From Staphylococcus argenteus (GTDB lineage Bacteria > Bacillota > Bacilli > Staphylococcales > Staphylococcaceae): a stretch of 64,000 nucleotides of DNA. The notes below the pieces were generated by a model, which did not search any database, was not told the DNA's origin, and saw only the letters and a list, made by a program, of their open reading frames with translations. This document shows positions 9,127-20,989 of the stretch, piece after piece. The stretch lies in NCBI RefSeq assembly GCF_000236925.1, contig NC_016941.1:2554566-2618565 (forward strand), in the 5' to 3' direction. A program made the translations under genes and the position numbers. The first letter of the stretch is position 1. The number at the start of each line of letters is the position of its first letter.

Positions 9127-10404
9127 CTATTGTCGTCTAAGTTCTTGTAAAATACGTTCCGCTGCTTGTGTATTCGCGCGAGGTTCTTTTTTCAAAGCTT
9201 CCGCCACTAGTGCAATTTCATCACCTTTTGCCCCTACAACGATAGCTAATGATTTATATTGTAAGCTCATGTGACCTTGTTGAATACCTTCTGACACTAG
9301 TGCACGACATGCCGCAAAGTTTTGTGCTAATCCTACCGCCGCTACTACATGCCCTAATTCTTGAGCTGTATCTACATTTAATAACTCTAAAGAAGCTTTA
9401 GCTATTGGCAATACTTTCGTACCACCACCAACAATTGCTAATGTCATTGGCACTTCTATTGTACCAATTAAACGTTGACGTTCTTGATCATATCGCCATG
9501 TAGCAATACCGCGATACTGACCGTCACGACTTGCATATGCATGCGCACTTGCTTCCGCACCACGTGTATCATTTCCCGTCGCTAAAACGACTGCATGAAT
9601 GCCATTCATAACTCCTTTATTATGTGTTGCTGCACGATGAATATCAACTTGCGCTAGTATAGAAGCACGTTCCATTCTTTTGGCTACTTCTTCGCCAGAT
9701 CTGTCGCCTCTCGTTAAGTCATCAACATCAATCTCACCTTGAACCTTAACTACGGATGCAGTCGCATGATTTGATAAAATACTCATTAAAATATCACTTT
9801 GTGGAAATTCATTTTTTAAATAAGCTGTAATAGACTCTAAAATAGTATTTAACATATTAGCGCCCATTGCATCTTTAGTATCAACAAACACTTTTAATGA
9901 TAGTAGTTGTTGTTCTGGAAATGTATCAATAGCTATACGTTGATAACCACCACCACGCGCTTTAATAGATGGATATGCCTCATCCGCAATTTTATGAATT
10001 TGCTTTTCTAAAGATTTAATGTCTGCTGATAATTTTTCAGTATCCTCGACACCATCAAAGACGATTTGGCCTATCATAATACGCTCTGAAGATACAGTTT
10101 TAAATCCGCCAGTCTGATTAACTAACTTAGCGCCATAACTTGCAGCGGCAACAACTGAAGGTTCTTCTACCATCATAGGAACAACATAAGACTTTTCATC
10201 CACAATAATATTCGGTAGTAAACCAACTGGTAATGCGCCTTGTGCTATCACATTTTCAATCAAACTATTGGCTACTTCTTCATCGATTAATGGATGATTC
10301 AGTAAAATGTCGAATTGTTCTTCTGATAACCATTTCTTATCAACCAATTGTTGTAACTTTTCTTTACGAGATAAATGTCGAAAATTCTTATCTAAACTTT
10401 GCAT
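9127..10404 (-). CDS. mvaA: hydroxymethylglutaryl-CoA reductase (class II)
   Basis: A 425-residue class II HMG-CoA reductase producing mevalonate for isoprenoid synthesis in the cytoplasm. The catalytic set is visible: Glu in MVEEPSVVAAAS (about 81), Lys in HNKGVMNGI, Asp in GNDTRGAEA, and His in QQGHMSLQ near the C-terminus. The ATG at 10404 is used because AAGGAG lies 7 bases before it; an ATG two codons upstream is too close to that site. It is divergent from mvaS, which makes its substrate, 253 bases away. Several surface residues differ from the S. aureus sequence I remember. Confidence 0.94.
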   Translation of the reverse strand: MQSLDKNFRHLSRKEKLQQLVDKKWLSEEQFDILLNHPLIDEEVANSLIENVIAQGALPVGLLPNIIVDEKSYVVPMMVEEPSVVAAASYGAKLVNQTGGFKTVSSERIMIGQIVFDGVEDTEKLSADIKSLEKQIHKIADEAYPSIKARGGGYQRIAIDTFPEQQLLSLKVFVDTKDAMGANMLNTILESITAYLKNEFPQSDILMSILSNHATASVVKVQGEIDVDDLTRGDRSGEEVAKRMERASILAQVDIHRAATHNKGVMNGIHAVVLATGNDTRGAEASAHAYASRDGQYRGIATWRYDQERQRLIGTIEVPMTLAIVGGGTKVLPIAKASLELLNVDTAQELGHVVAAVGLAQNFAACRALVSEGIQQGHMSLQYKSLAIVVGAKGDEIALVAEALKKEPRANTQAAERILQELRRQ

Positions 10405-10586
10405 GGACATACTCCTTTTACTTCACATAATTTTTAACATTACAATCACTACTATTTTTACCACAAAACGATGTCATCCGTCTTAAAATTTAATTGAATT
10501 ATTGTCGTTTTGACTATAGAATAAAACAAAGCAAATTAAAACGCTTACAAGAAACGTCAAATCATTTTTAAATTTAGTATATTTCT

Positions 10587-10616
10587 TTGTATAAAATTAG
10601 CATATTCTGATATGAT
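10587..10616 (+). promoter_or_regulatory. candidate mvaS promoter
   Basis: TTGTAT (10587-10592) and TATGAT (10611-10616), 18 bases apart, 42 bases before the mvaS start. Confidence 0.5.
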
Positions 10617-10651
10617 ACAAGTGTTGCTTTTATAAATTTGAAAGGATGTAA

Positions 10652-11824
<1,173 letters not shown>

Positions 11825-11860
11825 TCTGTACATTTAAAGGACATTTAATAAATCCGTGAA

Positions 11861-11910
11861 AAAAGCAGTAAGGTATTTTCTAATTGAAAATAATCTTACT
11901 GCTTTTCTCT
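11861..11910 (+). terminator. mvaS terminator
   Basis: Arms 11861-11872 and 11895-11906 (AGCAGTAAG with CTTACTGCT), with a T-rich tail. Confidence 0.85.
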
Positions 11911-12009
11911 ATTTATAATACTTCGTCTTGAAGGAATTCGCTAAGCCTGCGTGGAATATTACATTAACATTTTTTATAGTTAGAATTTTTATGACGTATT
12001 CTATCAACG

Positions 12010-12531
12010 TTAAGGCTTCGTGCTATGTTTAGGTATATATAGTCCAGCCATGTCTATATTCTCCAACTCTAACAACTTAATTTTATTGTTAATTGTTCCA
12101 CCGAATCCTGTTAAGCTACCCGTTTTACCGACAACACGATGGCATGGCACGATAATTGACAGAGGATTACTACCTACGGCACCTCCAACTGCTTGTGCTG
12201 ACATTTTCGGCTTATCAAGTAGCTTTCCTACTTTTTTAGCAATTTCTCCATACGTTGTTAATGTCCCATAAGGAATCTGCCTTAATTCATTCCAAACACA
12301 TTGTTGAAAATGGCTACCTGTTGGCGTTAAAGATATTGTGATTTCAGGGTTGTCACCTTTAAAATACGCGTCTAACCATTGTGCCGCATCTTTAAATATC
12401 GTTAAAGATGCACGTTCTTCTCTCGTACCATTATCTTGTTGATTTTCAAATAAAATTGCAGTTAAACTTTCACCATCACTCACAAGTTCCAATCGTCCAA
12501 CCGGTGAATCATAATAGCACTTATAATCCAT
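12010..12531 (-). CDS. ogt: methylated-DNA-protein cysteine methyltransferase
   Basis: A 173-residue O6-alkylguanine-DNA alkyltransferase, a suicide repair protein that moves the alkyl group to its own Cys. The acceptor is Cys130 in IVPCHRVVG. The Asn/Arg-rich recognition region (QAVGGAVGSNPLS) and the DNA-binding helix region (YGTLTTYGEIAKKVG) precede it. A GGGGGC site lies before the ATG. It is a single gene, convergent with mvaS. The protein is typical in length and complete. Confidence 0.93.
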   Translation of the reverse strand: MDYKCYYDSPVGRLELVSDGESLTAILFENQQDNGTREERASLTIFKDAAQWLDAYFKGDNPEITISLTPTGSHFQQCVWNELRQIPYGTLTTYGEIAKKVGKLLDKPKMSAQAVGGAVGSNPLSIIVPCHRVVGKTGSLTGFGGTINNKIKLLELENIDMAGLYIPKHSTKP

Positions 12532-12824
12532 AAAAATGCCCCCTTTTTTCTAATCATACGCTTTAATTGTTACGTTCGAAAATATTTATACCTCAATGAT
12601 TTAATTTTAAAAATAGTTGCCAATCAAATTTATAGATCACACTATGTCAGTAATCACTATGAGTAATACAGAAAAATATCGCACGATACAATCTATTCAT
12701 ATGCTTTGTAAACCAAATCTTAAATTAAAATATTGAAAATGCGTCAGATCATTAATATTTTATTAAACATACATTCTGTCATTAAAAATAACACACAATA
12801 TTCATAAAATTTTAAAAATATTCT

Positions 12825-12851
12825 GTTTTACCATCTGTTATTAGTGGAAAA
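12825..12851 (+). promoter_or_regulatory. weak candidate sigma-B promoter for clpL
   Basis: GTTTTA (12825-12830) and GGAAAA (12846-12851) are 15 bases apart, resembling the GTTTAA / GGGTAT sigma-B pattern with mismatches. I recall clpL as a sigma-B-dependent gene in S. aureus. I found no clear CtsR heptad repeat in the 408-base gap 12532-12939. Confidence 0.25.
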
Positions 12852-12939
12852 ATACAATTGCAATTGTTTATAGTTTGCATAACGCTTCAAAAGTAATTTC
12901 TTTTTTGTTTAGTTCAAAAAAATTTAGAGGTGATATTAA

Positions 12940-15045
12940 ATGAATAACGGTTTTTTCAATAGTGACTTTGATTCAATTTTTCGAAGAATGATGCAAGACA
13001 TGCAAGGTACAAATCAAAGTGGTAATAAGAAATACTATATTAATGGCAAAGAAGTTTCACCCGAAGAACTAGCGCAACTCACGCAACAAAGTGGCAATCA
13101 CTCTGCCGAACAAAGTGCGCAAGCTTTTCAACAAGCAGCACAAAGACAACAAGGACAACAAGGTGGCAACGGCAATTATTTAGAACAAATTGGTCGTAAC
13201 CTTACACAAGAAGCACGCGATGGTTTATTAGATCCAGTCATTGGCCGTGATAAAGAAATTCAAGAAACTGCTGAAGTCTTAAGTAGACGAACTAAAAACA
13301 ATCCTATATTAGTTGGAGAAGCTGGTGTTGGTAAAACTGCGATTGTTGAAGGTTTAGCACAAGCAATCGTTGAAGGAAATGTACCGGCAGCAATCAAAGA
13401 CAAAGAAATTATTTCTGTAGATATTTCATCATTAGAAGCCGGAACACAATACCGTGGTGCTTTTGAAGAAAATATTCAAAAGTTAATTGAAGGTGTTAAA
13501 TCTTCACAAAATGCCGTACTATTCTTTGATGAAATCCATCAAATTATCGGTTCAGGTGCTACAGGAAGTGATTCAGGTAGTAAAGGCTTATCCGACATTT
13601 TGAAACCTGCATTAAGTCGTGGCGAGATTTCAATTATTGGTGCAACAACACAAGATGAATATCGAAACAATATCCTTAAAGACGCTGCGTTAACTCGCCG
13701 TTTTAATGAAGTACTTGTAAATGAACCTAGCGCTGAAGATACAGTTGAAATTTTAAAAGGTATTCGTGAAAAATTCGAGAAACACCATCAAGTAAAATTA
13801 CCAGATGATGTGTTAAAAGCATGTGTGGACTTATCAATTCAATATATCCCACAACGGTTATTACCAGATAAAGCGATTGATGTATTAGATATTACAGCAG
13901 CTCACTTATCTGCACAAAGTCCTGCAATTGATAAAGTAGAGACTGAAAAACGCATTTCAAATTTAGAAAATGATAAACGAAAAGCAGTTAGTGCTGAAGA
14001 ATATAAAAAAGCTGATGATATTCAAAACGAAATCAAATCATTGCAAGATAAATTAGAAAATAGCAATGGCGAACATACTGCAGTTGCTACAGTTCATGAT
14101 ATTTCTGATACGATTCAACGATTAACTGGTATTCCAGTATCTCAAATGGATGATAATGACATTGAACGTTTAAAAAACATTTCTAATCGTTTAAGAAGTA
14201 AAATCATCGGTCAAGATAAAGCTGTAGAAATGGTTTCACGTGCCATTCGTCGTAATCGCGCTGGGTTTGATGACGGCAATCGTCCAATTGGTAGCTTCCT
14301 ATTTGTCGGTCCTACTGGTGTGGGTAAAACAGAACTTGCTAAACAACTAGCAATTGACCTCTTTGGTAACAAAGATGCGCTTATCCGACTTGATATGAGT
14401 GAATACAGTGATACAACTGCTGTTTCAAAAATGATAGGTACAACTGCTGGCTATGTCGGTTACGATGATAATTCAAATACATTAACTGAAAAAGTACGTC
14501 GTAATCCGTATTCAGTCATTCTATTTGATGAAATTGAAAAAGCAAACCCACAAATTTTAACATTGTTATTACAAGTTATGGACGATGGTAATTTGACAGA
14601 TGGCCAAGGTAATGTCATTAACTTTAAAAATACAATTATTATTTGTACATCAAATGCTGGATTTGGAAATGGCAATGATACTGAAGAAAAAGATATTATG
14701 CATGAAATGAAAAAATTCTTCCGTCCTGAATTCCTTAACCGCTTCAACGGCATCGTTGAATTCTTACATTTAGATAAAGATGCATTACAAGACATCGTCA
14801 ACTTATTATTAGACGATGTACAAACTACATTAGATAAAAAAGGTATTACGATGGACGTTTCTCAAGATGCTAAAGATTGGTTGATTGAAGAAGGTTATGA
14901 TGAAGAATTAGGTGCGCGTCCATTAAGACGTATTGTTGAACAACAAGTACGCGACAAAATTACAGATTACTATTTAGATCATACAGACGTTAAACATGTG
15001 GATATAGATGTTGAAAATAATGAATTAGTCGTGAAAGGTAAATAA
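12940..15045 (+). CDS. clpL: ClpL, HSP100-type ATPase chaperone
   Basis: A 701-residue two-AAA ATPase of the Clp/HSP100 class. Its N-terminus is short and Gln-rich (roughly 1-80) instead of a double Clp-N domain. AAA-1 has Walker A GEAGVGKT (126-133) and Walker B LFFDEIHQ. The short middle region has a UVR-like coil ([14 protein letters not shown], about 351). AAA-2 has GPTGVGKTE (about 457) and [10 protein letters not shown]. ClpL proteins work as stand-alone disaggregases, and I see no obvious ClpP-docking loop. The GAGGTGAT site precedes the ATG. In S. aureus ClpL supports heat tolerance. Confidence 0.94.
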   Translation: MNNGFFNSDFDSIFRRMMQDMQGTNQSGNKKYYINGKEVSPEELAQLTQQSGNHSAEQSAQAFQQAAQRQQGQQGGNGNYLEQIGRNLTQEARDGLLDPVIGRDKEIQETAEVLSRRTKNNPILVGEAGVGKTAIVEGLAQAIVEGNVPAAIKDKEIISVDISSLEAGTQYRGAFEENIQKLIEGVKSSQNAVLFFDEIHQIIGSGATGSDSGSKGLSDILKPALSRGEISIIGATTQDEYRNNILKDAALTRRFNEVLVNEPSAEDTVEILKGIREKFEKHHQVKLPDDVLKACVDLSIQYIPQRLLPDKAIDVLDITAAHLSAQSPAIDKVETEKRISNLENDKRKAVSAEEYKKADDIQNEIKSLQDKLENSNGEHTAVATVHDISDTIQRLTGIPVSQMDDNDIERLKNISNRLRSKIIGQDKAVEMVSRAIRRNRAGFDDGNRPIGSFLFVGPTGVGKTELAKQLAIDLFGNKDALIRLDMSEYSDTTAVSKMIGTTAGYVGYDDNSNTLTEKVRRNPYSVILFDEIEKANPQILTLLLQVMDDGNLTDGQGNVINFKNTIIICTSNAGFGNGNDTEEKDIMHEMKKFFRPEFLNRFNGIVEFLHLDKDALQDIVNLLLDDVQTTLDKKGITMDVSQDAKDWLIEEGYDEELGARPLRRIVEQQVRDKITDYYLDHTDVKHVDIDVENNELVVKGK

Positions 15046-15069
15046 TGATACTTTAACATATAGCGTATC

Positions 15070-15113
15070 AAAAAAATGAGCATCAGGTCGCCCGTACCTG
15101 TGCTCATTTTTTT
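15070..15113. terminator. terminator after clpL, probably bidirectional
   Basis: Stem of ATGAGCA with TGCTCAT extended by CAGGT/ACCTG (one bulge), flanked by A7 and T7. It ends three bases from the stop of the convergent Cys-rich FeoB partner. Confidence 0.88.
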
Positions 15114-15115
15114 AA

Positions 15116-15286
15116 TTATTTCCCTGGAAAATGTTTTACTACCTGTTGTTCTGTACTACAACAATCGTTGTCTATTTCACAAGTACCACATTTCCCTTGC
15201 TTAGAACGTTTGAAAAATTTAACCAATGTATAAAAAGCATATCCGAAAATCGCTAAAAATATCAAAATATTAATCATTACTGTCAT
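15116..15286 (-). CDS. FeoB-associated Cys-rich membrane protein
   Basis: A 56-residue protein immediately downstream of feoB (12-base gap). One N-terminal membrane helix (INILIFLAIFGYAFYTLV) is followed by a basic stretch and a Cys cluster, C-G-T-C then C-C (residues 33, 36, 42, 43). The AAGGAG site lies 8 bases before the ATG. This matches the small FeoB-associated Cys-rich family, proposed to act with FeoB in ferrous iron uptake, possibly by binding iron or a cluster. It is short enough to be missed by length filters. Confidence 0.85.
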   Translation of the reverse strand: MTVMINILIFLAIFGYAFYTLVKFFKRSKQGKCGTCEIDNDCCSTEQQVVKHFPGK

Positions 15287-15298
15287 TTCAACCACTCC

Positions 15299-17293
15299 TT
15301 AAACAAATAAATGTCCAACTTGATAAAAGATAAATGTTAAAACATAGGCAGTCAATAATGGATATACCACTGCGAGTACTGTCCATTTCCAAGAATATGT
15401 TTCCTTACGAATTGCTGCCACAGTAGAGACACATGGGATGTATAACAATATAAAAATCATAAAGGCATACGCAGATAATGGTGTGAATTGATCTTGAATG
15501 ACATGAATAAGCCCAGCATCACCTGATGAATAAATAATTGCCATTGAACTCACAATAACTTCTTTTGCCAAAAACCCTGGAACTAACGTAGCACCAGCTT
15601 GCCATGTTCCAAATCCAAGCGGTTGCACTAACATACCAAAGAAGCTACCAACCATATGTAAAAAACTGTCGTTAATATTTACATTGATGCCATGTGGACC
15701 AACATAACTTAAAAGCCATATCACTACTGAACCGCCAAAAATAAATGTACCTGCTTTACGAACAAATCCCTTAGCCTTTTCCCAAGTACTACGCCACAAT
15801 GTTTTAATTGATGGGACACGATACGTCGGTAATTCCACAATAAATATTGCATTATCATTTTTTAAAACCGTCTTAGTAAGTACTGTACTTACTAAAAATG
15901 CTATGACAATGCCTAACACATATAAACTAAGTACCACTAATGACTGATTCTCTTTAAAAAAGATACCTACGAATAATGCATAAACAGGCAGTCTTGCTGA
16001 ACATGACATAAATGGTGCAATTAAAATGGTTGTTAGACGTTCTTTTTCGTTTTCAATACTTCGCGCAGCCATCACGCTTGGAACATTACAACCAAATCCG
16101 ATAATCATAGGTATAAATGACTTTCCACTTAAACCAAATGATTCCATGATACGATCCATTAAGACAGCTATTCGTGCCATATATCCGGAATCTTCTAATA
16201 ACGATATAAAGAAAAAGAGCACGACAATTTGTGGTACAAAAACTAATACAGAACCAACACCTGCAATAATGCCATCAGTAATTAAATCTTGTAAAAAAGG
16301 TATCAGACCAAGGTAGCTCATGGCACTCTTAACACCGTCCGTTAATGTTCCTCCAATGAATGCGTCAAGTTGATCAGATAATGGTGTACCTATCCATGTA
16401 AATGTCGTTTGAAAAATTAACCACATAATTCCTAAAAATATTGGTATACCTAAGTATTTGTGAGTTAATATTTTATCTAATTTCGTACTGAAAAATTGTT
16501 TATCATCATCTGGATATGTCACGATATCTTGTAACAACATATCAATGAATTGGTTGCGAATACGTTCCATTTCACGGCGAATTGTTGTTCCATTCAACTT
16601 CTGAATTAATCGTTGACGAATCGTTAACAGTTTATCTAATAAATGTTGGCTTAATTCCTTTGTAATTTGAACATTGTCTAAAAGGTATTGAATTGCAATA
16701 AATCTTGATTCATAGTTTGAATGCGTTGTTTCCGCCATAATAAACTGACAAATATCTTTAATAGCACTTTCAATCATTTCACCATAATTGAGTTTAAAAT
16801 GTGGTTGTGCCTCTTCCCCTAAATATTTAATTTCTCCGAGTAAATGATCGGTACCTTTACCTGTGCGAGCAACAACTGGGAAAATAGGCGTTTTCAACTT
16901 TTTCATCAATTTATGATAATCAATATGTATCCCCCGTTTTGTTGCTACGTCGATCATGTTCAGTCCGATATACATTGGTTTGTTTAATTCTAGTAATTGG
17001 ATAGTCAACTGCATATTCCTCTTTAGTTGACTCGCATCAACGATATTTATCATTCCTGTAAATTGATTGTTTAACAAATAATCCGTAACAATCGTTTCAT
17101 CTACAGAGATTGGCGACAAATCATATGTACCTGGCAAATCAATTAATTCCCCTAAATGATGTTTTAACTTCCCTACTTTTTTCTCTACTGTTACGCCACT
17201 CCAGTTTCCTACATACTCGTAAGAGCCAGTCAACGCATTAAACAACGATGTCTTTCCGACATTGGGATTACCTAATATGCAATAATTTTCCAT
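15299..17293 (-). CDS. feoB: ferrous iron transporter FeoB
   Basis: A 664-residue Fe(II) permease. The N-terminal G domain has G1 GNPNVGKTS (8-16), G3 DLPGTY and G4 NMID. A GDI helical domain follows. The membrane part carries two Gate domains, including the conserved [13 protein letters not shown] and [13 protein letters not shown] segments. AGGAGT precedes the ATG. It is the second gene of feoA-feoB, with the small Cys-rich gene third. A Fur box before feoA predicts iron repression. Confidence 0.95.
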   Translation of the reverse strand: MENYCILGNPNVGKTSLFNALTGSYEYVGNWSGVTVEKKVGKLKHHLGELIDLPGTYDLSPISVDETIVTDYLLNNQFTGMINIVDASQLKRNMQLTIQLLELNKPMYIGLNMIDVATKRGIHIDYHKLMKKLKTPIFPVVARTGKGTDHLLGEIKYLGEEAQPHFKLNYGEMIESAIKDICQFIMAETTHSNYESRFIAIQYLLDNVQITKELSQHLLDKLLTIRQRLIQKLNGTTIRREMERIRNQFIDMLLQDIVTYPDDDKQFFSTKLDKILTHKYLGIPIFLGIMWLIFQTTFTWIGTPLSDQLDAFIGGTLTDGVKSAMSYLGLIPFLQDLITDGIIAGVGSVLVFVPQIVVLFFFISLLEDSGYMARIAVLMDRIMESFGLSGKSFIPMIIGFGCNVPSVMAARSIENEKERLTTILIAPFMSCSARLPVYALFVGIFFKENQSLVVLSLYVLGIVIAFLVSTVLTKTVLKNDNAIFIVELPTYRVPSIKTLWRSTWEKAKGFVRKAGTFIFGGSVVIWLLSYVGPHGINVNINDSFLHMVGSFFGMLVQPLGFGTWQAGATLVPGFLAKEVIVSSMAIIYSSGDAGLIHVIQDQFTPLSAYAFMIFILLYIPCVSTVAAIRKETYSWKWTVLAVVYPLLTAYVLTFIFYQVGHLFV

Positions 17294-17304
17294 CTGTCAG
17301 ACTC

Positions 17305-17532
17305 CTATTCTTCGAGTGCAATGCAACATGCGTCGCAATGTCTAATACTTAGTTGTTGACCATTAATTTCAATAATACATGGCCCTTTAAATAAACATTT
17401 TTGCTTAATCTTAATTGTTGAGCCATCCGTCAAACCGAATGCACTTAAGCGATAAAGCATATTCATATTATTAATATCAATTTGTTTAATTTTATAAATT
17501 TTGTTTTTTTCACCATTTCTAACGTTTAACAT
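17305..17532 (-). CDS. feoA: FeoA, SH3-like ferrous iron transport protein
   Basis: A 75-residue SH3-fold cytoplasmic accessory of FeoB. The family pattern is visible: L-S-A-F-G-L-x-x-G-S-x-I-x-I, then GPCIIEINGQQLSIR. Two adjacent Cys (DACC) near the C-terminus are notable. I place the start at the ATG at 17532. An in-frame GTG four codons upstream has no ribosome site; the ATG has only a weak GTGAGA. It is 11 bases from feoB and lies just downstream of a Fur box. Confidence 0.88.
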   Translation of the reverse strand: MLNVRNGEKNKIYKIKQIDINNMNMLYRLSAFGLTDGSTIKIKQKCLFKGPCIIEINGQQLSIRHCDACCIALEE

Positions 17533-17551
17533 ACTGTTTCTCACTGCTATT

Positions 17552-17570
17552 AGAAATAATAATCATTATC
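17552..17570 (-). promoter_or_regulatory. Fur box upstream of feoAB
   Basis: The minus strand reads GATAATGATTATTATTTCT, matching 14 of 19 positions of the Fur consensus. A further half-site (TTATCAT) lies about 8 bases upstream of it, and a TATAAT -10-like box lies farther upstream at about 17592-17597. Position between promoter and feoA start fits iron-dependent repression. Confidence 0.75.
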
Positions 17571-17684
17571 ACTTAGAAATGATAACCCTTAAAATTATAG
17601 CGCGCAATAATTTCGTTAAATAAATTTCGTTTTTTATGAAAAAATTGTGACATTCAAAAAATATTGTCTATGTATTTATCTAGA

Positions 17685-17734
17685 GCAAAAAAGTACCTCT
17701 GCTTTAAATGTGATGTGCACATTTAAAGCAGAGG
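17685..17734 (-). terminator. farE terminator
   Basis: Perfect 17-bp stem (17696-17712 / 17718-17734) with a 5-base loop; on the minus strand a U-run follows after three bases. It lies 45 bases past the farE stop. Confidence 0.88.
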
Positions 17735-17778
17735 CTATATTTTTATTCATACATTTTTATAATTTAAGTAGATACAAA

Positions 17779-20259
17779 TTATGATTTATCACGTAAATTT
17801 TGTTCTAATAATTGATTCAATTTCTCAATGTTTTTATTTAACTGATCTATATTCGTCGTTTGTTGTTGTGTATTTAAGTGATGTTTGTTTTGGTAATCTA
17901 CTAAAGCATCGTGCAAGAACATTGGATTTGCTGAGTGCTGTTTCACTTGTTGATATAATGCCATCGTTCTATTATCTAGTACAATTGTCTGAGTCTCTTC
18001 ACGCAATTGTGAGCCTTTTGCTACATGTGTATCTTGGTCGTGTACTTTAAAGGTAGTATCGTACTTTTCCTTACTATTTTCAACTTCAGATGTTTGCGAT
18101 TCAACCGTTTTGTACTTTTCAAGTGCGTGTCCTTCAATATCGACTCTTGGAATAATACGATTTAACCATGCTGGTAAATACCATGAACCTTTTCCAAACA
18201 ATTTCGTTAATGCAGGAATCAGCATCATTCTGACAATGAATGCATCAAAGAGAACACCAAAGGCTAGTGCCATACCCATTGATTTAATCATGACATCTTC
18301 TTGGAACACAAAGGCAAAGAAGACACTGAACATGATTAATGCTGCAGCAACTATAACCGGACCACTTTCTTTCAATCCTACTTTAATAGCATAATCATTA
18401 TCACCTGTTTTACTATATTCTTCATGAATTCGTGACATAAGGAAGACTTCATAATCCATCGCCAATCCAAATAAGATACCTATAGTAATAACCGGTAAAA
18501 ATGCTAGCATTGGTCCTGTCGTTTCAATACCAAACAGGCCTTTCATAAAGCCATCTTGCATTACTAATGTAGTAAATCCTAAAGTTGCCAATAATGATAA
18601 GACAAATCCTAATACTGCTTTTAAAGGTATTAAGATTGAACGGAACACTATCATTAATAAGAAAAATGCTAATACTACAATGACTGACGCAAATAAAGGT
18701 ATCGCTTCATTTAACTTTTTGGACATATCAATATTAATTACACTTTGCCCTGAAATTTCTGTTTTGAAACCATACTTATCTTGCGCGTCTTTATTATAAT
18801 CTCTTAAATCATGTACTAAGTCATTGGTACTTTCTGCATTAGGTCCATGTTTAGGTATCACAACCATCAAAGCATATTCATTATCTTTACTCATTTGTGG
18901 TGGTGTCACGATATCTACGTTTTTCTTATCTTTAATGTCTTTATATACAGATTGTAAATCTTGTTGTAATCCTTGTGGATCATCCTTTTTATCTTTAACG
19001 TTAATCAACATCGGTATCTGACCGTTAAATCCTTCGCCAAACTTATCCGAAATGATATCGTAAGCTTTTTTCTGAGTAGAATCTGCTGGTTTAACGCCGT
19101 CATCCGGAATCCCAAGTCTCATATGACTAACCGGTATCGCCGCTGCTACTAATATGATTAAACCTAGTAATACTGCCGCAAGTGCATTTCCTGTAATAAA
19201 TTTAGACCATGGCGTATCAATATCTTTTTTGAATTTAGACTGTAATTTATTCACTTTAATACGTTTATGGAAAATGCTTATTAATGCAGGTAATAAAGTT
19301 AAGGCGCTAATTACGGCAAAAATAACACTAATTGCCGAAGCAAATCCCATTACTGCTAAGAAATCAATACCTACTAATGATAAACCACATACTGCAATCA
19401 CAACTGTTACACCAGCAAAAATAACTGCACTACCTGCTGTTCCTACTGCAAGACCAATACCTTTAATGTGATCTGTTTCAGTCTTCATAACTTGTCGGTA
19501 TCTGAATAAAATAAATAATGCATAATCGATACCAACCGCTAGTCCAATCATAACTGCTAATGTTAGTGTGACATTTGGTATATCAAAAGCATAAGTTAAC
19601 AAACTAATAATACCTACTCCAGAGGCTAAACCAATTAATGCACTAATAATAGGTAATCCTGCTGCAATAACTGAACCAAATGTAATTAATAGCACAACAA
19701 AGGCAACAATAATACCAACCAGTTCAGAATTACCACCTACATCTGTTGATGTCATACCTGTACCCGTTAACTCTGTTTGTACATTATGATTGTCACGTAA
19801 ATCCTTTAAATGACTTTTCACATTATCTCTAGAACCATCTTTTAAAGATGTTTGATTAACGTCATATGTGATATCTGCAAATGCAGTTGTTTTATCTTTA
19901 CTGATTTGTTTATTTTCATAAGGATCTGATATTTTATCAATGTGCTTGTCATCTTTTTTAATATCATTTAACGTTTTCTTAATATCTTTTGTAATACTCG
20001 GTTGCACAATTCCATCATCTTTAGTCGTCTTAAAGACCACACGTATTTGTGCCTTTTCACTATCTTGATTAAAATGTTTTTCAATTTTATCATTCGTATC
20101 TAATGACTTTAATCCCGTCATTTTAATATCATTGTCAAATTTTGGTGCATTCGTAGCAATTGGTATGAAAATTGCAGCTACAATGACTACCCATGCGATG
20201 AGTGCAGACCACTTATGTTTTGCGATGAATGTCCCCATCTTATATAAAAATTTTGCCAA
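17779..20259 (-). CDS. farE: FarE, MMPL/RND-type fatty acid efflux protein
   Basis: An 826-residue RND-superfamily transporter of the MMPL type. It has two repeats of a membrane helix, a large extracellular domain, and a five-helix bundle (DYALFILFRYR in the first half, MDYEVFLMSRIHEEY in the second). The last 110 residues are a hydrophilic Gln-rich tail ending in a coiled coil (NIDQLNKNIEKLNQLLEQN). In S. aureus FarE exports unsaturated free fatty acids and needs FarR. I chose the TTG at 20259, supported by AAAGGAGG 7 bases upstream. It is divergent from farR. Confidence 0.9.
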   Translation of the reverse strand: MAKFLYKMGTFIAKHKWSALIAWVVIVAAIFIPIATNAPKFDNDIKMTGLKSLDTNDKIEKHFNQDSEKAQIRVVFKTTKDDGIVQPSITKDIKKTLNDIKKDDKHIDKISDPYENKQISKDKTTAFADITYDVNQTSLKDGSRDNVKSHLKDLRDNHNVQTELTGTGMTSTDVGGNSELVGIIVAFVVLLITFGSVIAAGLPIISALIGLASGVGIISLLTYAFDIPNVTLTLAVMIGLAVGIDYALFILFRYRQVMKTETDHIKGIGLAVGTAGSAVIFAGVTVVIAVCGLSLVGIDFLAVMGFASAISVIFAVISALTLLPALISIFHKRIKVNKLQSKFKKDIDTPWSKFITGNALAAVLLGLIILVAAAIPVSHMRLGIPDDGVKPADSTQKKAYDIISDKFGEGFNGQIPMLINVKDKKDDPQGLQQDLQSVYKDIKDKKNVDIVTPPQMSKDNEYALMVVIPKHGPNAESTNDLVHDLRDYNKDAQDKYGFKTEISGQSVINIDMSKKLNEAIPLFASVIVVLAFFLLMIVFRSILIPLKAVLGFVLSLLATLGFTTLVMQDGFMKGLFGIETTGPMLAFLPVITIGILFGLAMDYEVFLMSRIHEEYSKTGDNDYAIKVGLKESGPVIVAAALIMFSVFFAFVFQEDVMIKSMGMALAFGVLFDAFIVRMMLIPALTKLFGKGSWYLPAWLNRIIPRVDIEGHALEKYKTVESQTSEVENSKEKYDTTFKVHDQDTHVAKGSQLREETQTIVLDNRTMALYQQVKQHSANPMFLHDALVDYQNKHHLNTQQQTTNIDQLNKNIEKLNQLLEQNLRDKS

Positions 20260-20288
20260 AGTATTGCCTCCTTTTAAAATCAACGTTA

Positions 20289-20381
20289 TAGTTTAACTAT
20301 ACAGTGTAGATTATTGTTAGATTATATTATCTATACCCTACCTCTTAAAGAATTAAATTTTAAAATTTGTATACTAAACTA
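20289..20381. promoter_or_regulatory. farE-farR intergenic operator region with repeated TAGWTTA motifs
   Basis: Four copies of the heptamer TAG(A/T)TTA: 20289-20295, 20307-20313 and 20318-20324 on the plus strand, and 20375-20381 as its complement. This is the motif I recall being assigned to FarR. The sites flank both divergent starts. Confidence 0.7.
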
Positions 20382-20401
20382 CACATTAAGGAGAAATGTA
20401 G

Positions 20402-20950
20402 ATGAAAGAGACAGATTTAAGAGTTATTAAGACGAAAAAAGCATTATCTAGTAGTTTACTTCAATTGTTAGAGCAGCAATTATTCCAAACGATTACTGTC
20501 AATCAAATTTGTGACAATGCACTTGTACACCGTACAACTTTTTATAAACACTTTTATGATAAATACGATCTTCTAGAATATTTGTTCAACCAATTGACTA
20601 AAGACTACTTTGCTAGAGATATTAGCGATCGCCTTAACCATCCATTCCAAACGATTAGTGATACGATTAATAATAAAGAAGATTTGAGAGAAATCGCAGA
20701 ATTCCAAGAAGAAGATATCGAATTTAATAAAGTTCTGAAAAATGTTTGCATTAAAATTATGCATGATGATATCAAAAACAATAGAGATCGGATTGATATT
20801 GATAGTGACGTTCCAGACAATCTCATATTTTATATTTATGATTCGTTGATTGAAGGATTTATGCATTGGATTAAAGATGAAAAAATAGACTGGCCTGGCG
20901 AAGATATTGATAACATTTTCCATAGATTAATCAATATTAAAATCAAATAG
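20402..20950 (+). CDS. farR: FarR, TetR-family regulator of fatty acid efflux
   Basis: A 182-residue TetR-like regulator. The N-terminal helix-turn-helix (residues about 28-50) reads TITVNQICDNALVHRTTFYKHFYDKYDLLE. The C-terminal part is an alpha-helical ligand domain with many Asp/Asn. In S. aureus FarR controls farE and itself and mediates induction by antimicrobial fatty acids. AAGGAG precedes the ATG. It is divergent from farE and followed by a terminator. Confidence 0.9.
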   Translation: MKETDLRVIKTKKALSSSLLQLLEQQLFQTITVNQICDNALVHRTTFYKHFYDKYDLLEYLFNQLTKDYFARDISDRLNHPFQTISDTINNKEDLREIAEFQEEDIEFNKVLKNVCIKIMHDDIKNNRDRIDIDSDVPDNLIFYIYDSLIEGFMHWIKDEKIDWPGEDIDNIFHRLINIKIK

Positions 20951-20989
20951 TAGGTCAGTAACATATGTTCATTTGCCTCAAATATAACA

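Noticed and set aside
12532..12939. CtsR operator upstream of clpL
   Set aside because: No GGTCAAA-type heptad pair was found; only a weak sigma-B-like pattern remains.
14460..14801. Open frame of 113 codons antisense to clpL
   Set aside because: It is the shadow of a strongly conserved AAA domain; no ribosome site or promoter.
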